From the NCBI RefSeq assembly GCF_001571145.1, contig NZ_BCTF01000004.1, forward strand, positions 1 to 64,000: 64,000 nucleotides of DNA, read 5' to 3'. The DNA comes from Hydrogenophaga flava NBRC 102514. GTDB lineage: Bacteria; Pseudomonadota; Gammaproteobacteria; Burkholderiales; Burkholderiaceae_C. A program made the position numbers and the translations under genes. A model generated the notes under the pieces. That model had not been told where the DNA came from and did no database searches. It was given only the letters and a program-made list of their open reading frames with translations. Below, one piece after another: positions 28,070 through 37,873 of the stretch. How positions within the stretch are numbered: the first letter of the stretch is position 1; every line of letters begins with the position of its first letter.

Positions 28070-29044
28070 ATGAAACTGCAACGCCGACTGATCGCCAGCA
28101 TGGTGCTGGCCGCCCTGCTGCCACTGACTGCACAGGCCCAGACCGTGCTGAAGTCGCACGACACCCACCCCGCCGGCTACCCCACAGTGGTCGCCGTCGA
28201 GAACATGGGCAAGAAGCTCGAAGCCGCCACGCAAGGCCGCATCAAGGTGCAGATGTTCCCTGGCGCCGTGCTGGGCCAGGAAAAGGAAGCCGTGGAGCAG
28301 GTGCAGCTGGGCGCCATCCAGATGGCCCGCATCTCGCTGGGCGTGATCGGCCCGGTGGTGCCCGAAGTGGACGTGTTCAACATGCCCTTCGTGTTCCGCG
28401 ACATCAAGCACATGCGCGCCGTGATCGACGGCCCGGTGGGCGACGAGCTGCTGGCCAAGGTCACCGCCAGCCCGGCGCGCCTGGTCGGTCTGGGCTGGAT
28501 GGACGGCGGCGCCCGCAGCCTCTACACCAAGAAGCCGGTGCGCACCCCCGCCGACCTCAAGGGCCAGAAGGTCCGCATGATGGGCAACCCGCTGTTCGTG
28601 GACACCATGAACGCCATGGGCGGCAACGGCATCGCCATGGCCTACGGCGAGGTGTTCACCTCGCTGCAGACCGGCGTGATCGACGGCGCTGAAAACAACC
28701 CGCCGAGCTACTTCACCGCCAACCACTACAACACCCCGGCCAAGTACTACAGCCAGACCAACCACCTGATCATTCCCGAGATCCTGGTGATGTCCAAGGT
28801 GGCCTGGGACAAGCTGACGCCGGCCGACCAGGCCCTGGTGAAGAAGATGGCGCGCGAAGCCCAGCTGGAACAGCGCCAGCTGTGGGACAAGAGCGTCGAG
28901 GAGTATTCGGCCAAGCTCAAGGCCGCGGGCGTCGAGTTCATCAACATCGACAACAAGCCCTTCTACGACGCCACCGAGCCGGTGCGCCAGAAGTACGGCG
29001 CCAAGCACGCCGACCTGATGAAGCGCATCTCGGAAGTCAAGTAA
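28070..29044 (+). CDS. dctP: TRAP transporter periplasmic binding protein (DctP family)
   Basis: 324 residues with a signal peptide (MKLQRRLIASMVLAALLPLT, ending AQAQ). DctP features: PGAVLGQEKEAVEQVQLGAIQMA, the carboxylate-binding Arg in KVRMMGNPLF, and QTGVIDGAENNPPSYFT. A CGGAG site at 28059-28063 precedes the ATG. Ligand likely a uronate or aldarate, given udh and dehydratases around it. Confidence 0.93.
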   Translation: MKLQRRLIASMVLAALLPLTAQAQTVLKSHDTHPAGYPTVVAVENMGKKLEAATQGRIKVQMFPGAVLGQEKEAVEQVQLGAIQMARISLGVIGPVVPEVDVFNMPFVFRDIKHMRAVIDGPVGDELLAKVTASPARLVGLGWMDGGARSLYTKKPVRTPADLKGQKVRMMGNPLFVDTMNAMGGNGIAMAYGEVFTSLQTGVIDGAENNPPSYFTANHYNTPAKYYSQTNHLIIPEILVMSKVAWDKLTPADQALVKKMAREAQLEQRQLWDKSVEEYSAKLKAAGVEFINIDNKPFYDATEPVRQKYGAKHADLMKRISEVK

Positions 29045-29120
29045 CCCCCCTGCGCCGCTTCGCGGCTTCCCCCCAGGGGGACCACACCTGCGGCCCGGCG
29101 AAGCCGGTTCCGCGGTGTGC
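29045..29120. repeat. GC-rich intergenic hairpin repeat, copy A
   Basis: Directly after dctP. Contains the hairpin GCCGC-TTC-GCGGC, the CCCCCCAGGGGG segment and CCGGCGAAGCCGG followed by TTCCGCGG. The second copy is at 50396-50473. I recall this element as widespread after genes in Comamonadaceae; it may act as a terminator or an mRNA stabiliser between dctP and dctQ. Confidence 0.75.
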
Positions 29121-29177
29121 GCTGGAGGCGCTCGTCCTGTCTTTTCTCTCTGCCCCCTTTCTCTCTCCGAGGCTCTC

Positions 29178-29720
29178 ATGGGTCATCACCCTTCCGGCGG
29201 ACATCCCGTCTCGCGCTTCCTGGACCTGGTCTACCTGGCCTGCATCTGGGTCGCGGGGGCGTGCATCTTTTTCATGTCGCTCTTCATTCCCTGGGGCATC
29301 TTCTCGCGCTACGTGCTGGGCACCGGCTCGCAGTGGCCCGAACCCATCTCCATCCTGCTGATGGTGGTGTTCACCTTTCTGGGCGCGGCCTGCAGCTACC
29401 GCGCGGGCGGCCACATCGCCGTTGAGATGCTGACGCAGCGCCTGCCGTCGTCGGTGCAGCGCCCGCTGCGCGGCGTGGTGCACGTGCTGATGCTGGCCGT
29501 GTCGCTGTTCATGTTCTGGTACGGCATCCAGCTGTGCATCGGCACCTGGGGCCAGTCGATTCCCGAACTGCCCTGGATGCCCGTGGGCTTCACCTACCTG
29601 CCCGTGCCCATCGGCGGCGCAGTGACCGCGCTGTTCGTGCTCGAACACATCTTCTTCGGTGACCAGCGCCACCGCGCCGTCGTCACCTACGACCACGAAC
29701 CCGCCCAAGGAGCCGCGTGA
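29178..29720 (+). CDS. dctQ: TRAP transporter small membrane subunit (DctQ family)
   Basis: 180 residues with four hydrophobic segments (YLACIWVAGACIFFMSLFI, ILLMVVFTFLGAACSY, VVHVLMLAVSLFMFWYG and the last near VTALFVLEHIFF). IFSRYVLGTG is the usual DctQ motif. The ATG at 29178 is preferred over earlier in-frame starts that run into the repeat element. Overlaps dctM by one base (TGATG). Confidence 0.9.
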   Translation: MGHHPSGGHPVSRFLDLVYLACIWVAGACIFFMSLFIPWGIFSRYVLGTGSQWPEPISILLMVVFTFLGAACSYRAGGHIAVEMLTQRLPSSVQRPLRGVVHVLMLAVSLFMFWYGIQLCIGTWGQSIPELPWMPVGFTYLPVPIGGAVTALFVLEHIFFGDQRHRAVVTYDHEPAQGAA

Positions 29721-31000
29721 TGGAAGCCTGGGTCCTGCTCGGCAGTTTTTTCCTGCTCATCCTCATCGGCACCCCCGTGGCCTACGCCATGGGCATGGCC
29801 GCACTGGTCGGCGCCTGGTGGATCGACATCCCGCTGGACGCGGTGATGATCGCCATCGCCAACGGCGTCAACAAGTTCTCGCTGCTCGCCATTCCGTTCT
29901 TCGTGCTGGCCGGCGCCATCATGGCCGAGGGCGGCATGGCGCGGCGTCTGGTGGCCTTTGCCAACGTGCTGGTCGGCTTCATCCGCGGCGGCCTGTCGCT
30001 GGTGAACATCCTGGCCTCCACCTTCTTCGGCGCCATCTCCGGCTCGTCCATGGCCGACACCGCCTCGGTCGGCACCGTGCTGATCCCCGAGATGGAGAAG
30101 AAGGGCTACCCGCGCGACTTCGCCACCGCCGTCACGGTCTCGGGCTCGGTGCAGGCCATCCTGATCCCGCCCAGCCACAACGCGGTCATCTACTCGCTGG
30201 CCGCGGGCGGCACGGTGTCGATTGCGGCGCTGTTCATCGCCGGCGTGCTGCCGGGCCTGCTGCTGGGGCTGACGCTGGCCATCCTGTGCCTTTTCATGGC
30301 GCGCAAGCGCAACTACCCCAAGGGCGAAGTCATCCCGATGAAGCAGGCGCTGAAGATCTGCGCCGACGCGCTGTGGGGCCTGATGACCATGGTCATCATC
30401 CTCGGCGGCATCCTCAGCGGCGTGTTCACGCCCACCGAGTCGGCCTCCATCGCGGTGCTGTGGGCGTTCTTCGTCACGATGTTTGTCTACCGCGACTACA
30501 AGTGGGCCGAGACGCCCAAGCTGGTGCACCGGACGGTGAAGACGCTGTCGATCGTGATGATCCTGATCGCCTTCGCCGCGAGCTTCGGCTACATCATGAC
30601 CCTGATGCAGATCCCGCTGCAGATCACCACCGCGCTGACCACGCTGTCGGACAACCGCTACGTGATCCTGGCGCTGATCAACCTGCTGCTGCTGGTGCTG
30701 GGCACGCTGATGGACATGGCGCCGCTGATCCTGATCCTCACGCCCATCCTGCTGCCCGTCATCAAGAGCATCGGCGTGGACCCGGTGCACTTCGGGATGA
30801 TCATGATGGTGAACCTGGGCATCGGCCTGATCACCCCGCCGGTCGGTGGTGTGCTGTTCGTCGGTGCGGCCGTGGCCAAGCTGCCGATGGAACAGGTGGT
30901 CAAGGCCCTGCTGCCCTTCTTCGGTGCCCTGCTGCTGGTGCTGATCGCGGTGACCTACATCCCCGCGCTGTCGCTGTGGCTGCCTGGCCTGCTGCTGTGA
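29720..31000 (+). CDS. dctM: TRAP transporter large membrane subunit (DctM family)
   Basis: 426 residues, about twelve hydrophobic segments. The DctM hallmarks IPFFVLAGAIMAEGGMARRL, SGSSMADTASVGTVLIPEM and NLGIGLITPPVGGVLFVG are present. It forms the sodium-driven channel with DctQ. An in-frame GTG lies one codon earlier; the ATG overlapping the dctQ stop is preferred. Confidence 0.94.
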   Translation: MEAWVLLGSFFLLILIGTPVAYAMGMAALVGAWWIDIPLDAVMIAIANGVNKFSLLAIPFFVLAGAIMAEGGMARRLVAFANVLVGFIRGGLSLVNILASTFFGAISGSSMADTASVGTVLIPEMEKKGYPRDFATAVTVSGSVQAILIPPSHNAVIYSLAAGGTVSIAALFIAGVLPGLLLGLTLAILCLFMARKRNYPKGEVIPMKQALKICADALWGLMTMVIILGGILSGVFTPTESASIAVLWAFFVTMFVYRDYKWAETPKLVHRTVKTLSIVMILIAFAASFGYIMTLMQIPLQITTALTTLSDNRYVILALINLLLLVLGTLMDMAPLILILTPILLPVIKSIGVDPVHFGMIMMVNLGIGLITPPVGGVLFVGAAVAKLPMEQVVKALLPFFGALLLVLIAVTYIPALSLWLPGLLL

Positions 31001-31010
31001 GGACCGCGGC

Positions 31011-32303
31011 ATGACCTCACACGCCATCCGCCATGTGCGCGTGACGCCCATCGCGTTCCGCGACCCGCCGCTGCTGAACGCGGCGGGCATCCACGAGCCC
31101 TGGGCCCTGCGCTCGATCATCGAGATCGAGACCGACTCGGGCCTGGTCGGCATCAACGAAAGCTATGGCGACCTGCCCATGCTGGAGGCGCTGGCCAAGG
31201 CCGCGCCCGCGCTGACCGGCCTATCGCCCTGGGCGCTCAACGAGATGGACACCCGCGTGGCCGCGCTGGTGGCGCCGAAGCAGATGTCCGCCTCGGAGTT
31301 CCTGGGCCAGCAGGTCTCGCTGGCGCCGGGCACCCACGTGTCCAAGACGGTGGCCAAGGTGATCAGCGCCTTCGAGGTGGCGATGATGGACCTGCAGGGC
31401 CAGCTGGCCAACGCGCCGGTGGTGGACCTGCTGGGCGGCGCCGCGCGCCCGGCCGTTCCTTTCAGCGCCTACCTGTTCTTCAAGTACGCCGAGCACATCG
31501 AGAAGCCTTACACGCCCGACCCGTTCGGCGAGGGCATTGCGCCCGAGCAGATGGTGGCGCAGGCGCGCCGCATGATCGACCAGTACGGCTTCAAGAGCAT
31601 CAAGCTCAAGGCCGGCGCGCTGCCGCCCGATCAGGAAGTGGCCGCGATGCTTGCGCTGTCCAAAGCCTTCCCGGGCGCGCCGCTGCGCATCGACCCCAAC
31701 GCCAACTGGACCGTGGCCACCAGCCTGAAGGTGGTGGAACAACTGCGCGGCGTGCTGGAGTACTACGAAGACCCAGCCCCCGGCCTGGACGGCATGGCCG
31801 CCGTGGCCGCGGCCTGCGACGTGCCGCTGGCCACCAACATGGTGGTCACCGACCTGAAGGAATTCCGCCGCAACGCCGAGATGGGTTGCCCGGTGAAGAT
31901 CGTGCTGAGCGACCACCACTACTGGGGCGGCCTGCGTGCCACGCAGCGCCTGGCGCTGATGTGCGAGACCTTTGGCCTGGGCCTGTCGATGCACTCGAAC
32001 TCGCACCTGGGCATCAGCCTGATGGCCATGACGCACCTGGCCACGTCGGTGCCGCTGCTGTCCTACGCCTGCGACACGCACTACCCCTGGCAAGACGACG
32101 AGGTGGTGCAAGGCGGGCGCCTGAAGTTTGAAGACGGCAGCCTGCGCGTGACGAGCACCCCCGGCCTGGGCGTGCAGATCGACCGCGAGGCCCTGGCCCG
32201 CCTGTATGACAACTACCTGAACACGGGCATCCGCAACCGGGACGACCTGGGGCAGATGCGCAAGTACGACCCCGGCTTCACCGGGCACCAGCCACGCTTC
32301 TGA
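31011..32303 (+). CDS. Enolase-superfamily sugar acid dehydratase, glucarate dehydratase-related
   Basis: 430 residues. The whole glucarate dehydratase active site can be placed: Lys198 and Lys200 (SIKLKAG), metal ligands Asp228 (RIDPNANW), Glu253 (YYEDP) and Asn276 (ATNMV), and the base dyad Asp301 (LSDHHYWGG) with His328 and Asn330 (MHSNSHLGIS). It differs from canonical GudD, which is encoded separately at 35368, in the HSNSHLG versus HSNNHFD loop and a long insertion near 160-180. Probably acts on a related aldarate. It begins 10 bases after dctM. Confidence 0.85.
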   Translation: MTSHAIRHVRVTPIAFRDPPLLNAAGIHEPWALRSIIEIETDSGLVGINESYGDLPMLEALAKAAPALTGLSPWALNEMDTRVAALVAPKQMSASEFLGQQVSLAPGTHVSKTVAKVISAFEVAMMDLQGQLANAPVVDLLGGAARPAVPFSAYLFFKYAEHIEKPYTPDPFGEGIAPEQMVAQARRMIDQYGFKSIKLKAGALPPDQEVAAMLALSKAFPGAPLRIDPNANWTVATSLKVVEQLRGVLEYYEDPAPGLDGMAAVAAACDVPLATNMVVTDLKEFRRNAEMGCPVKIVLSDHHYWGGLRATQRLALMCETFGLGLSMHSNSHLGISLMAMTHLATSVPLLSYACDTHYPWQDDEVVQGGRLKFEDGSLRVTSTPGLGVQIDREALARLYDNYLNTGIRNRDDLGQMRKYDPGFTGHQPRF

Positions 32304-32381
32304 CAAGGGGATAAGGGGTTTCCACATACGTGCACCGAAACCCTTGACGCCCTCCACTTCACTTTCGCACAATCACATCAG

Positions 32382-32392
32382 TTGTCTGACAT
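32382..32392. promoter_or_regulatory. Candidate GntR operator O3 upstream of kdgD (TTGTCTGACAT)
   Basis: Matches O1 and O2 at 10 of 11 positions. Lies 55 bases before the kdgD start, just upstream of a TATAAC (32395-32400) that could be a -10 box. The rest of the 143-base gap (32304-32446) shows no other recognisable site. Confidence 0.55.
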
Positions 32393-32446
32393 CCTATAAC
32401 TGAATCACCGACACCCACCTTCTCCACCCACCCAGGCTGAACCACC

Positions 32447-33364
32447 ATGCAATACACACCCCAAGACCTCAAACAAGTCATGTCCAGCGGCCTGCTGTCC
32501 TTCCCCGTGACGGACTTCGACGCCCAGGGCAACTTCAATGCCGCCTCCTACGCCGCCCGCCTGGAATGGCTGGCGCCGTATGGCGCCAGCGCCCTGTTCG
32601 CGGCCGGTGGCACGGGCGAGTACTTCTCGCTGTCCGGTGAGGAATACGGCCAGATCATCAAGACCGCGGTGGACACCTGCCGCGGCAAGGTGCCGATCAT
32701 TGCCGGCGCCGGTGGCCCCACCCGCACCGCCATCGCCCACGCACAGGAAGCCGAGCGCCTGGGCGCCCACGGCATCCTGCTGCTGCCGCACTACCTGACC
32801 GAAGCCGGCCAGGAGGGCCTGATCGCCCACGTCGAGCAGATCTGCAAGAGCGTGCAGTTCGGCGTCATCGTCTACAACCGCGACCGCACCAAGTTCACGC
32901 CCGAGTCGCTGGCCATCCTGGCCGAGCGCTGCCCCAACCTGATCGGCTTCAAGGACGGCATGGGCAACATTGAACTGATGTCCTCCATCTACATGGCGAT
33001 GGGCGACCGCTTCGCCTACCTGGGCGGCCTGCCCACCGCCGAGGTCTACGCCGCCGCCTACAAGGCGCTGGGCACCCCCGTGTATTCGTCCGCCGTCTTC
33101 AACTTCATCCCCAAGACCGCGATGCAGTTCTACGAGGCCGTGCGCAGCGACGACATGGCCACGCAGCACAAGCTGCTCAAGCAGTTCTTCATGCCCTATC
33201 TGAAGATCCGCAACCGCGTCGAAGGCTACGGCGTGAGCATCATCAAGGCGGGCGCCCGCCTGGTGGGCCACGGCGCCGGCCCGGTGCGCGCACCGCTGTC
33301 GGACCTCAAGCCCGGCGAGATGGACGAACTCAAGGCGCTGATCGACGCTCTCGGACCTCAGTAA
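32447..33364 (+). CDS. kdgD: 5-dehydro-4-deoxyglucarate dehydratase KdgD
   Basis: 305 residues of the DapA/NAL (class I aldolase) superfamily. [12 protein letters not shown] and the Schiff-base Lys in [12 protein letters not shown] mark the KdgD group, with the conserved Tyr in [11 protein letters not shown]. It dehydrates and decarboxylates 5-keto-4-deoxyglucarate to ketoglutarate semialdehyde, linking the dehydratases with the dehydrogenase at 23891. It appears to head a second transcription unit, given the gap and operator before it. Confidence 0.95.
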   Translation: MQYTPQDLKQVMSSGLLSFPVTDFDAQGNFNAASYAARLEWLAPYGASALFAAGGTGEYFSLSGEEYGQIIKTAVDTCRGKVPIIAGAGGPTRTAIAHAQEAERLGAHGILLLPHYLTEAGQEGLIAHVEQICKSVQFGVIVYNRDRTKFTPESLAILAERCPNLIGFKDGMGNIELMSSIYMAMGDRFAYLGGLPTAEVYAAAYKALGTPVYSSAVFNFIPKTAMQFYEAVRSDDMATQHKLLKQFFMPYLKIRNRVEGYGVSIIKAGARLVGHGAGPVRAPLSDLKPGEMDELKALIDALGPQ

Positions 33365-33404
33365 CGGTCCCCCTCCTTCACAACCATCCATTAGTAGAGA
33401 CATC

Positions 33405-34382
33405 ATGAACAAACGCCATTTCCTGCTGACCGCTGCGGCGGCCGCCACCCTGGCTCTGGGCAGCACATCCGCCCTGGCCCAGGCCTACCCCAGCAAACCC
33501 ATCCGCATCGTCGTGCCCTTCCCGGCCAGCGGCACCTCCGACGTGCTGGCCCGCCTGGTCGGCCAGAAGATGAGCGAGAAACTGGGCCAGCCGGTGGTGG
33601 TCGAGAACAAGGCCGGCAACGCCGGCAACATCGGCGCCGACCTGGTGGCCAAGTCGCCGGCCGACGGCTACACCTTCGTACTGATGGACGTGGGCAACCT
33701 CACCATCAGCCCGTCCCTCTATAAGCTGCCGTTCGACGTGCAGAAGGACTTCGTGCCGGTGGCCATGGTCGGCTACTCGCCCCACCTGCTGGTGGTCAGC
33801 ACCAAGGTGCCGGCCAACAACATCGCCGAGCTGGTGAAGTACGCCAAGGCCAACCCCGGCAAGCTGAACTTCGCGGCCGCTGCGGGCATCGGCAGTGCCA
33901 CCCACCTGGCCGGCGTGCAGTTCGCGCGCCGCAACGGCATCCAGTGGAACTACGTGCCCTACAAGGGCGGCGCACAGGCCATGACCGACCTGGTCGGCGG
34001 CCACATGGACGTCACCTTCAACGGCATGGTCGCCACCTACCCGCACGTCAAGGCCGGCAAGCTCAAGCTGCTGGCGGTCTCCTCGGCCAAGCGCTGGAGC
34101 GAACTGCCCGACACCCCGGCCGTGGCCGAGACCACGCCCAACTTCCTGACCGGCAGCTGGCAGGGCCTGCTGGCCCCGGCCGGCACGCCCAAGGCCGTGG
34201 TGGACCTGGTGCACGCCGAGGTGCAGCGCATCACCGCCCTGCCCGACGTGAAGGAAAAGCTGCAGTCCCTGGGTCTGGAACCTTCCGCGATGACCAGCGC
34301 CGAGTTCGCCGCTTGGATCAAGTCCGAACTGCCCGAAATGGCGCAGGTCGTGCGCGAAGAAAAGATCACCCTCGAACAGTAA
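33405..34382 (+). CDS. Bug/TctC family periplasmic binding protein
   Basis: 325 residues, signal peptide MNKRHFLLTAAAAATLALGS ending near ALAQ. Mature start YPSKPIRIVVPFPASGTSDVLAR and ENKAGNAGNIGADLVAKSPADGYT are the Bug signature. Located between kdgD and a second Bug gene, so probably an aldarate or uronate binder; no TctA/TctB genes accompany it. Confidence 0.92.
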   Translation: MNKRHFLLTAAAAATLALGSTSALAQAYPSKPIRIVVPFPASGTSDVLARLVGQKMSEKLGQPVVVENKAGNAGNIGADLVAKSPADGYTFVLMDVGNLTISPSLYKLPFDVQKDFVPVAMVGYSPHLLVVSTKVPANNIAELVKYAKANPGKLNFAAAAGIGSATHLAGVQFARRNGIQWNYVPYKGGAQAMTDLVGGHMDVTFNGMVATYPHVKAGKLKLLAVSSAKRWSELPDTPAVAETTPNFLTGSWQGLLAPAGTPKAVVDLVHAEVQRITALPDVKEKLQSLGLEPSAMTSAEFAAWIKSELPEMAQVVREEKITLEQ

Positions 34383-34400
34383 ACGCTGAAGCTACCCGCC

Positions 34401-35360
34401 ATGAAAAAGTCCCTGCTCACGCTGCTGGTGGCGGCTGCCACCAGCCTGCCCGCCTTCGCCTGGCCCGACAAGCCCATCACCCTGATCGTGCCCTTCCCGC
34501 CCGGCGGATCCACCGACCTGATCGCCCGCCAGCTCTCCGGCAAGATGGGTGAGAAGCTCGGCGGCAACGCCACCGTGATCGTCGAGAACAAGGCCGGCGC
34601 CACCGGCACCATCGGCGCCACCTTCGTGGCCCGCGCCCCGGCCGACGGCCACACGCTGCTGGTGTCCTCGCTCGGCCCCTTCGTGATCGCGCCGCACCTG
34701 ATCAAGGTGCAGTACGACGCGCTCAAGGACCTGGACCCGGTCACCGTGGTCGTGCAGGCGCCCAACGTGCTGGTGGTGCCCGCCGCCTCGGCCCACAAGT
34801 CGGTGGCCGACGTGATCGCCTTCCAGAAGGCCAACCCCGGCAAGATGACCTTCGCCTCGTCGGGCAACGGCAGTTCCGACCACCTGACCGCCGAGCTGTT
34901 CTGGCAGCAGACCGGCACCAGCGGCGTGCACGTGCCCTACAAGGGCGGCGGCCCGGTGATGAGCGATCTGCTGGGCAACCAGGTGGACTCGTCCTTCATG
35001 AACATCAACACCGCCATGCCGCAGATCAAGGCCGGCAAGCTGCGCGCCCTGGCCATCACCAGCGCCAAGCGCTCGCCGCTGCTGCCCGAGGTGCCGACAC
35101 TGGAAGAAGGCGGCGTGAAGGACGCCAACGTGCAGTCCTGGCAGGCCGTGGCCGCGCCCAAGGGCCTGCCCGCCGATGTGAAGAAGCGCGTGCACGAGGC
35201 CGTGCTGGCCTCGATCAACGACCCGTCCATCAAGCCCAAGCTGCTGGAGCTGGGGTTCGAGATTGTGCTGAACACGCCCGAGCAGTTCGCGGCCTTCCAG
35301 GCGTCCGAGTACGCCCGCTGGCAGAAGCTGATCACGTCCCGCAACATCAAGGCGGACTGA
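34401..35360 (+). CDS. Bug/TctC family periplasmic binding protein
   Basis: 319 residues, signal peptide [20 protein letters not shown]. Bug motifs [27 protein letters not shown] and [25 protein letters not shown]. It follows the previous Bug gene by 18 bases but is clearly different in sequence, so it is not a recent duplicate. It lies eight bases before gudD, supporting glucarate or a related acid as ligand. Confidence 0.92.
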   Translation: MKKSLLTLLVAAATSLPAFAWPDKPITLIVPFPPGGSTDLIARQLSGKMGEKLGGNATVIVENKAGATGTIGATFVARAPADGHTLLVSSLGPFVIAPHLIKVQYDALKDLDPVTVVVQAPNVLVVPAASAHKSVADVIAFQKANPGKMTFASSGNGSSDHLTAELFWQQTGTSGVHVPYKGGGPVMSDLLGNQVDSSFMNINTAMPQIKAGKLRALAITSAKRSPLLPEVPTLEEGGVKDANVQSWQAVAAPKGLPADVKKRVHEAVLASINDPSIKPKLLELGFEIVLNTPEQFAAFQASEYARWQKLITSRNIKAD

Positions 35361-35367
35361 GCACACC

Positions 35368-36693
35368 ATGACCGCACCGATCGTCCAGTCGATGCGTGTC
35401 GTCCCGGTCGCTGGCCGGGACGGCATGCTGCTCAACCTCTCGGGCGCGCACGCGCCCTTCTTCACCCGCAACATCGTCATCGTCACCGACAACGCGGGCC
35501 ACACCGGCCTGGGCGAGGTGCCGGGCGGCGAGAAGATCCGCCAGACGCTGGAGGACGCGCGCGCACTGGTCGAAGGCCAGTCCATCGGCAACCTGCAGGC
35601 CATCCTCAACGCCATGCGCCTGAAGTTCGCCGACCGCGACAGCGGCGGGCGCGGCCTTCAAACCTTCGACCTGCGCACCACCATCCACGCCGTGACGGCC
35701 GTGGAGTCGGCCCTGCTCGACCTGCAGGGCCAGCACCTGAACGTGCCGGTTGCGGCCCTGCTGGGCGAAGGCCAGCAGCGCGACGCGGTGCAGATGCTGG
35801 GCTACCTGTTCTTCGTCGGCGACCGCCTGAAGACCGATCTGCCCTACGCCAGTGAACCCGACAACGCCGACGACTGGTGCCGCCTGCGCCACGAGACCGC
35901 GATGACGCCCGAGGCCGTGGTGCGCCTGGCCGAGGCCGCGCAGAAGCGCTACGGCTTCCAGGACTTCAAGCTCAAGGGCGGCGTGCTCGCCGGCGACGCC
36001 GAGGTCGAGGCCGTGACCGCCCTGCACGAACGCTTCCCCGAAGCGCGCGTGACGCTGGACCCCAACGGCGGCTGGCTGCTGAAGGACGCGATCCGCCTGG
36101 GCGAGAAGATGCGCGGCGTAGTGGCCTACGCCGAAGACCCGTGCGGTGCCGAAGAAGGCTTCAGCGGCCGCGAGGTGATGGCCGAGTTCCGCCGCGCCAC
36201 CGGTCTGCCCACTGCGACCAACATGGTCGCCACCGACTGGCGCCAGATGGCGCATTCGTTGGCGCTGCAGAGCGTGGACATTCCTCTGGCCGACCCGCAC
36301 TTCTGGACCATGGCCGGCTCGGTCCGCGTGGCGCAGACCTGCCGCGACTGGGGCCTGACCTGGGGCAGCCACTCCAACAACCACTTCGACATCTCGCTGG
36401 CCATGTTCACGCACGTGGGCGCGGCCGCACCGGGCAAGGTCACGGCCATCGACACGCACTGGATCTGGCAGGACGGCCAGCGCCTGACGAAAGAGCCGAT
36501 GAAGATCGAAGGCGGCTATGTGCAGGTGCCGAAGAAGCCGGGTCTTGGGATCGAGATCGACATGGCCGAGGTCGAGAAGGCCCACCAGCTCTACCTGCAG
36601 CACGGCCTGGGCGCGCGCGACGACGCCATGGCCATGCAGTACCTGATCCCGGGCTGGAAGTTCGACAACAAAAAACCTTGTCTCGTCCGCTGA
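35368..36693 (+). CDS. gudD: Glucarate dehydratase GudD
   Basis: 441 residues. The N terminus ([20 protein letters not shown]) matches the E. coli GudD pattern. Active-site residues fall in place: Lys201/Lys203 (FKLKGG), Asp231, Glu256, Asn285 (TATNMV), Asp309 (LADPHFW), His335 and Asn337 ([11 protein letters not shown]). It dehydrates D-glucarate (and usually L-idarate) to 5-keto-4-deoxyglucarate, the substrate of KdgD. Confidence 0.95.
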   Translation: MTAPIVQSMRVVPVAGRDGMLLNLSGAHAPFFTRNIVIVTDNAGHTGLGEVPGGEKIRQTLEDARALVEGQSIGNLQAILNAMRLKFADRDSGGRGLQTFDLRTTIHAVTAVESALLDLQGQHLNVPVAALLGEGQQRDAVQMLGYLFFVGDRLKTDLPYASEPDNADDWCRLRHETAMTPEAVVRLAEAAQKRYGFQDFKLKGGVLAGDAEVEAVTALHERFPEARVTLDPNGGWLLKDAIRLGEKMRGVVAYAEDPCGAEEGFSGREVMAEFRRATGLPTATNMVATDWRQMAHSLALQSVDIPLADPHFWTMAGSVRVAQTCRDWGLTWGSHSNNHFDISLAMFTHVGAAAPGKVTAIDTHWIWQDGQRLTKEPMKIEGGYVQVPKKPGLGIEIDMAEVEKAHQLYLQHGLGARDDAMAMQYLIPGWKFDNKKPCLVR

Positions 36694-36731
36694 AAGCGCG
36701 ACAGGCACCCGAAGAACAAGAGGAGACACAC

Positions 36732-37844
36732 ATGATCAACAAAGCCCAAGACACCCGCCGCCAGTTCCTCAAGGCCGCCAGCGCGGCCGGCCTGGCCGCC
36801 ACCAGCGCGCCCGCCTTCGCGCAGGCCTTCACCTTCGCGCCCAACCAGCGCTACCCCGACCCGTCGGTGCAGATCCTGGACCCGTCGTTTGCGAAGTACC
36901 GCATCTACAGCAGCACCGTCGAACAGGTGGCGACCGGCATGCGCTGGGCCGAAGGGCCGGCCTATTTCCCGGGCGCAGACGGCGCGCCGGGTTACCTGCT
37001 GCTCAGCGACATCCCGAACAACCGCATCATGAAGTTCGACGAGAAGACCGGTGCCTTCTCCGTCTTCCGCGACAAGGCCAACTGGGCCAACGGCAACACC
37101 CGCGACCGCCAGGGCCGCCTGATCACCTGCGAACATTCGGTCACGCGCCGCGTCACCCGCACCGAGACCAACGGCAAGATCACCGTGCTGGCCGACAGCT
37201 ACGAGGGCAAGCGCCTGAACGCGCCCAACGACGTGGTGGTCAAGTCCGACGACAGCATCTGGTTCACCGACCCGCTGTTCGGCATCAACGGCGAGTGGGA
37301 AGGCTTCAAAGCCAAGCCCGAGCAGGCCACCACCAACGTCTACCGCATCGCCGCCGACGGCAAGCTGACCGCGGTCATCACCGACCTGGTCAACCCCAAC
37401 GGCCTGGCCTTCAGCCCCGACGAGAAGAAGCTCTACGTGGTGGAGTGGAAGGGCACGCCCAACCGCAGCATCTGGGCCTATGACGTCAACGCCGACGGCA
37501 CGGTCGCCAACAATACCAAGCTGATCGACGCAGCCGACTTCGGCGCGCTGGACGGTTTCAAGGTGGACCGCGACGGCAACCTCTGGTGCGGCTGGGGCAG
37601 CAACGGCGCCCTGAACGCCGAGCCCAGCGACGTGGGCGGCCGCAAGGTCTACCAGCTCAGGGGAAAGCCCGAGGACCTGGACGGCGTGATGGTGTTCAGC
37701 CCCGCCGGCAAGCCGCTGGCCCACATCCGCCTGCCCGAGCGCTGCGCCAACCTCTGCTTCGGCGGCCCCAAGGGCAACCGCCTCTACATGGCCAGCAGCC
37801 ATTCGCTGTACGCGCTGTACGTCGAGGCGCACGGCGCCGTCTGA
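36732..37844 (+). CDS. SMP-30/gluconolactonase family protein with Tat signal
   Basis: 370 residues. The N terminus has a twin-arginine motif (TRRQFLKAASAAGLAATSAPAFAQA), so it is exported folded to the periplasm. The beta-propeller metal residues are visible in MRWAEGPAY (Glu), LNAPNDVVVKSD (Asn-Asp), NPNGLAFSPD and LDGFKVDRDGN (Asp). An AGGAG site precedes the ATG at 36732. It probably hydrolyses sugar lactones outside the cytoplasm, complementing the cytoplasmic lactonase at 27105. Confidence 0.88.
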   Translation: MINKAQDTRRQFLKAASAAGLAATSAPAFAQAFTFAPNQRYPDPSVQILDPSFAKYRIYSSTVEQVATGMRWAEGPAYFPGADGAPGYLLLSDIPNNRIMKFDEKTGAFSVFRDKANWANGNTRDRQGRLITCEHSVTRRVTRTETNGKITVLADSYEGKRLNAPNDVVVKSDDSIWFTDPLFGINGEWEGFKAKPEQATTNVYRIAADGKLTAVITDLVNPNGLAFSPDEKKLYVVEWKGTPNRSIWAYDVNADGTVANNTKLIDAADFGALDGFKVDRDGNLWCGWGSNGALNAEPSDVGGRKVYQLRGKPEDLDGVMVFSPAGKPLAHIRLPERCANLCFGGPKGNRLYMASSHSLYALYVEAHGAV

Positions 37845-37873
37845 CACACCCCTCTCTCGCCCGCATCCACCAC

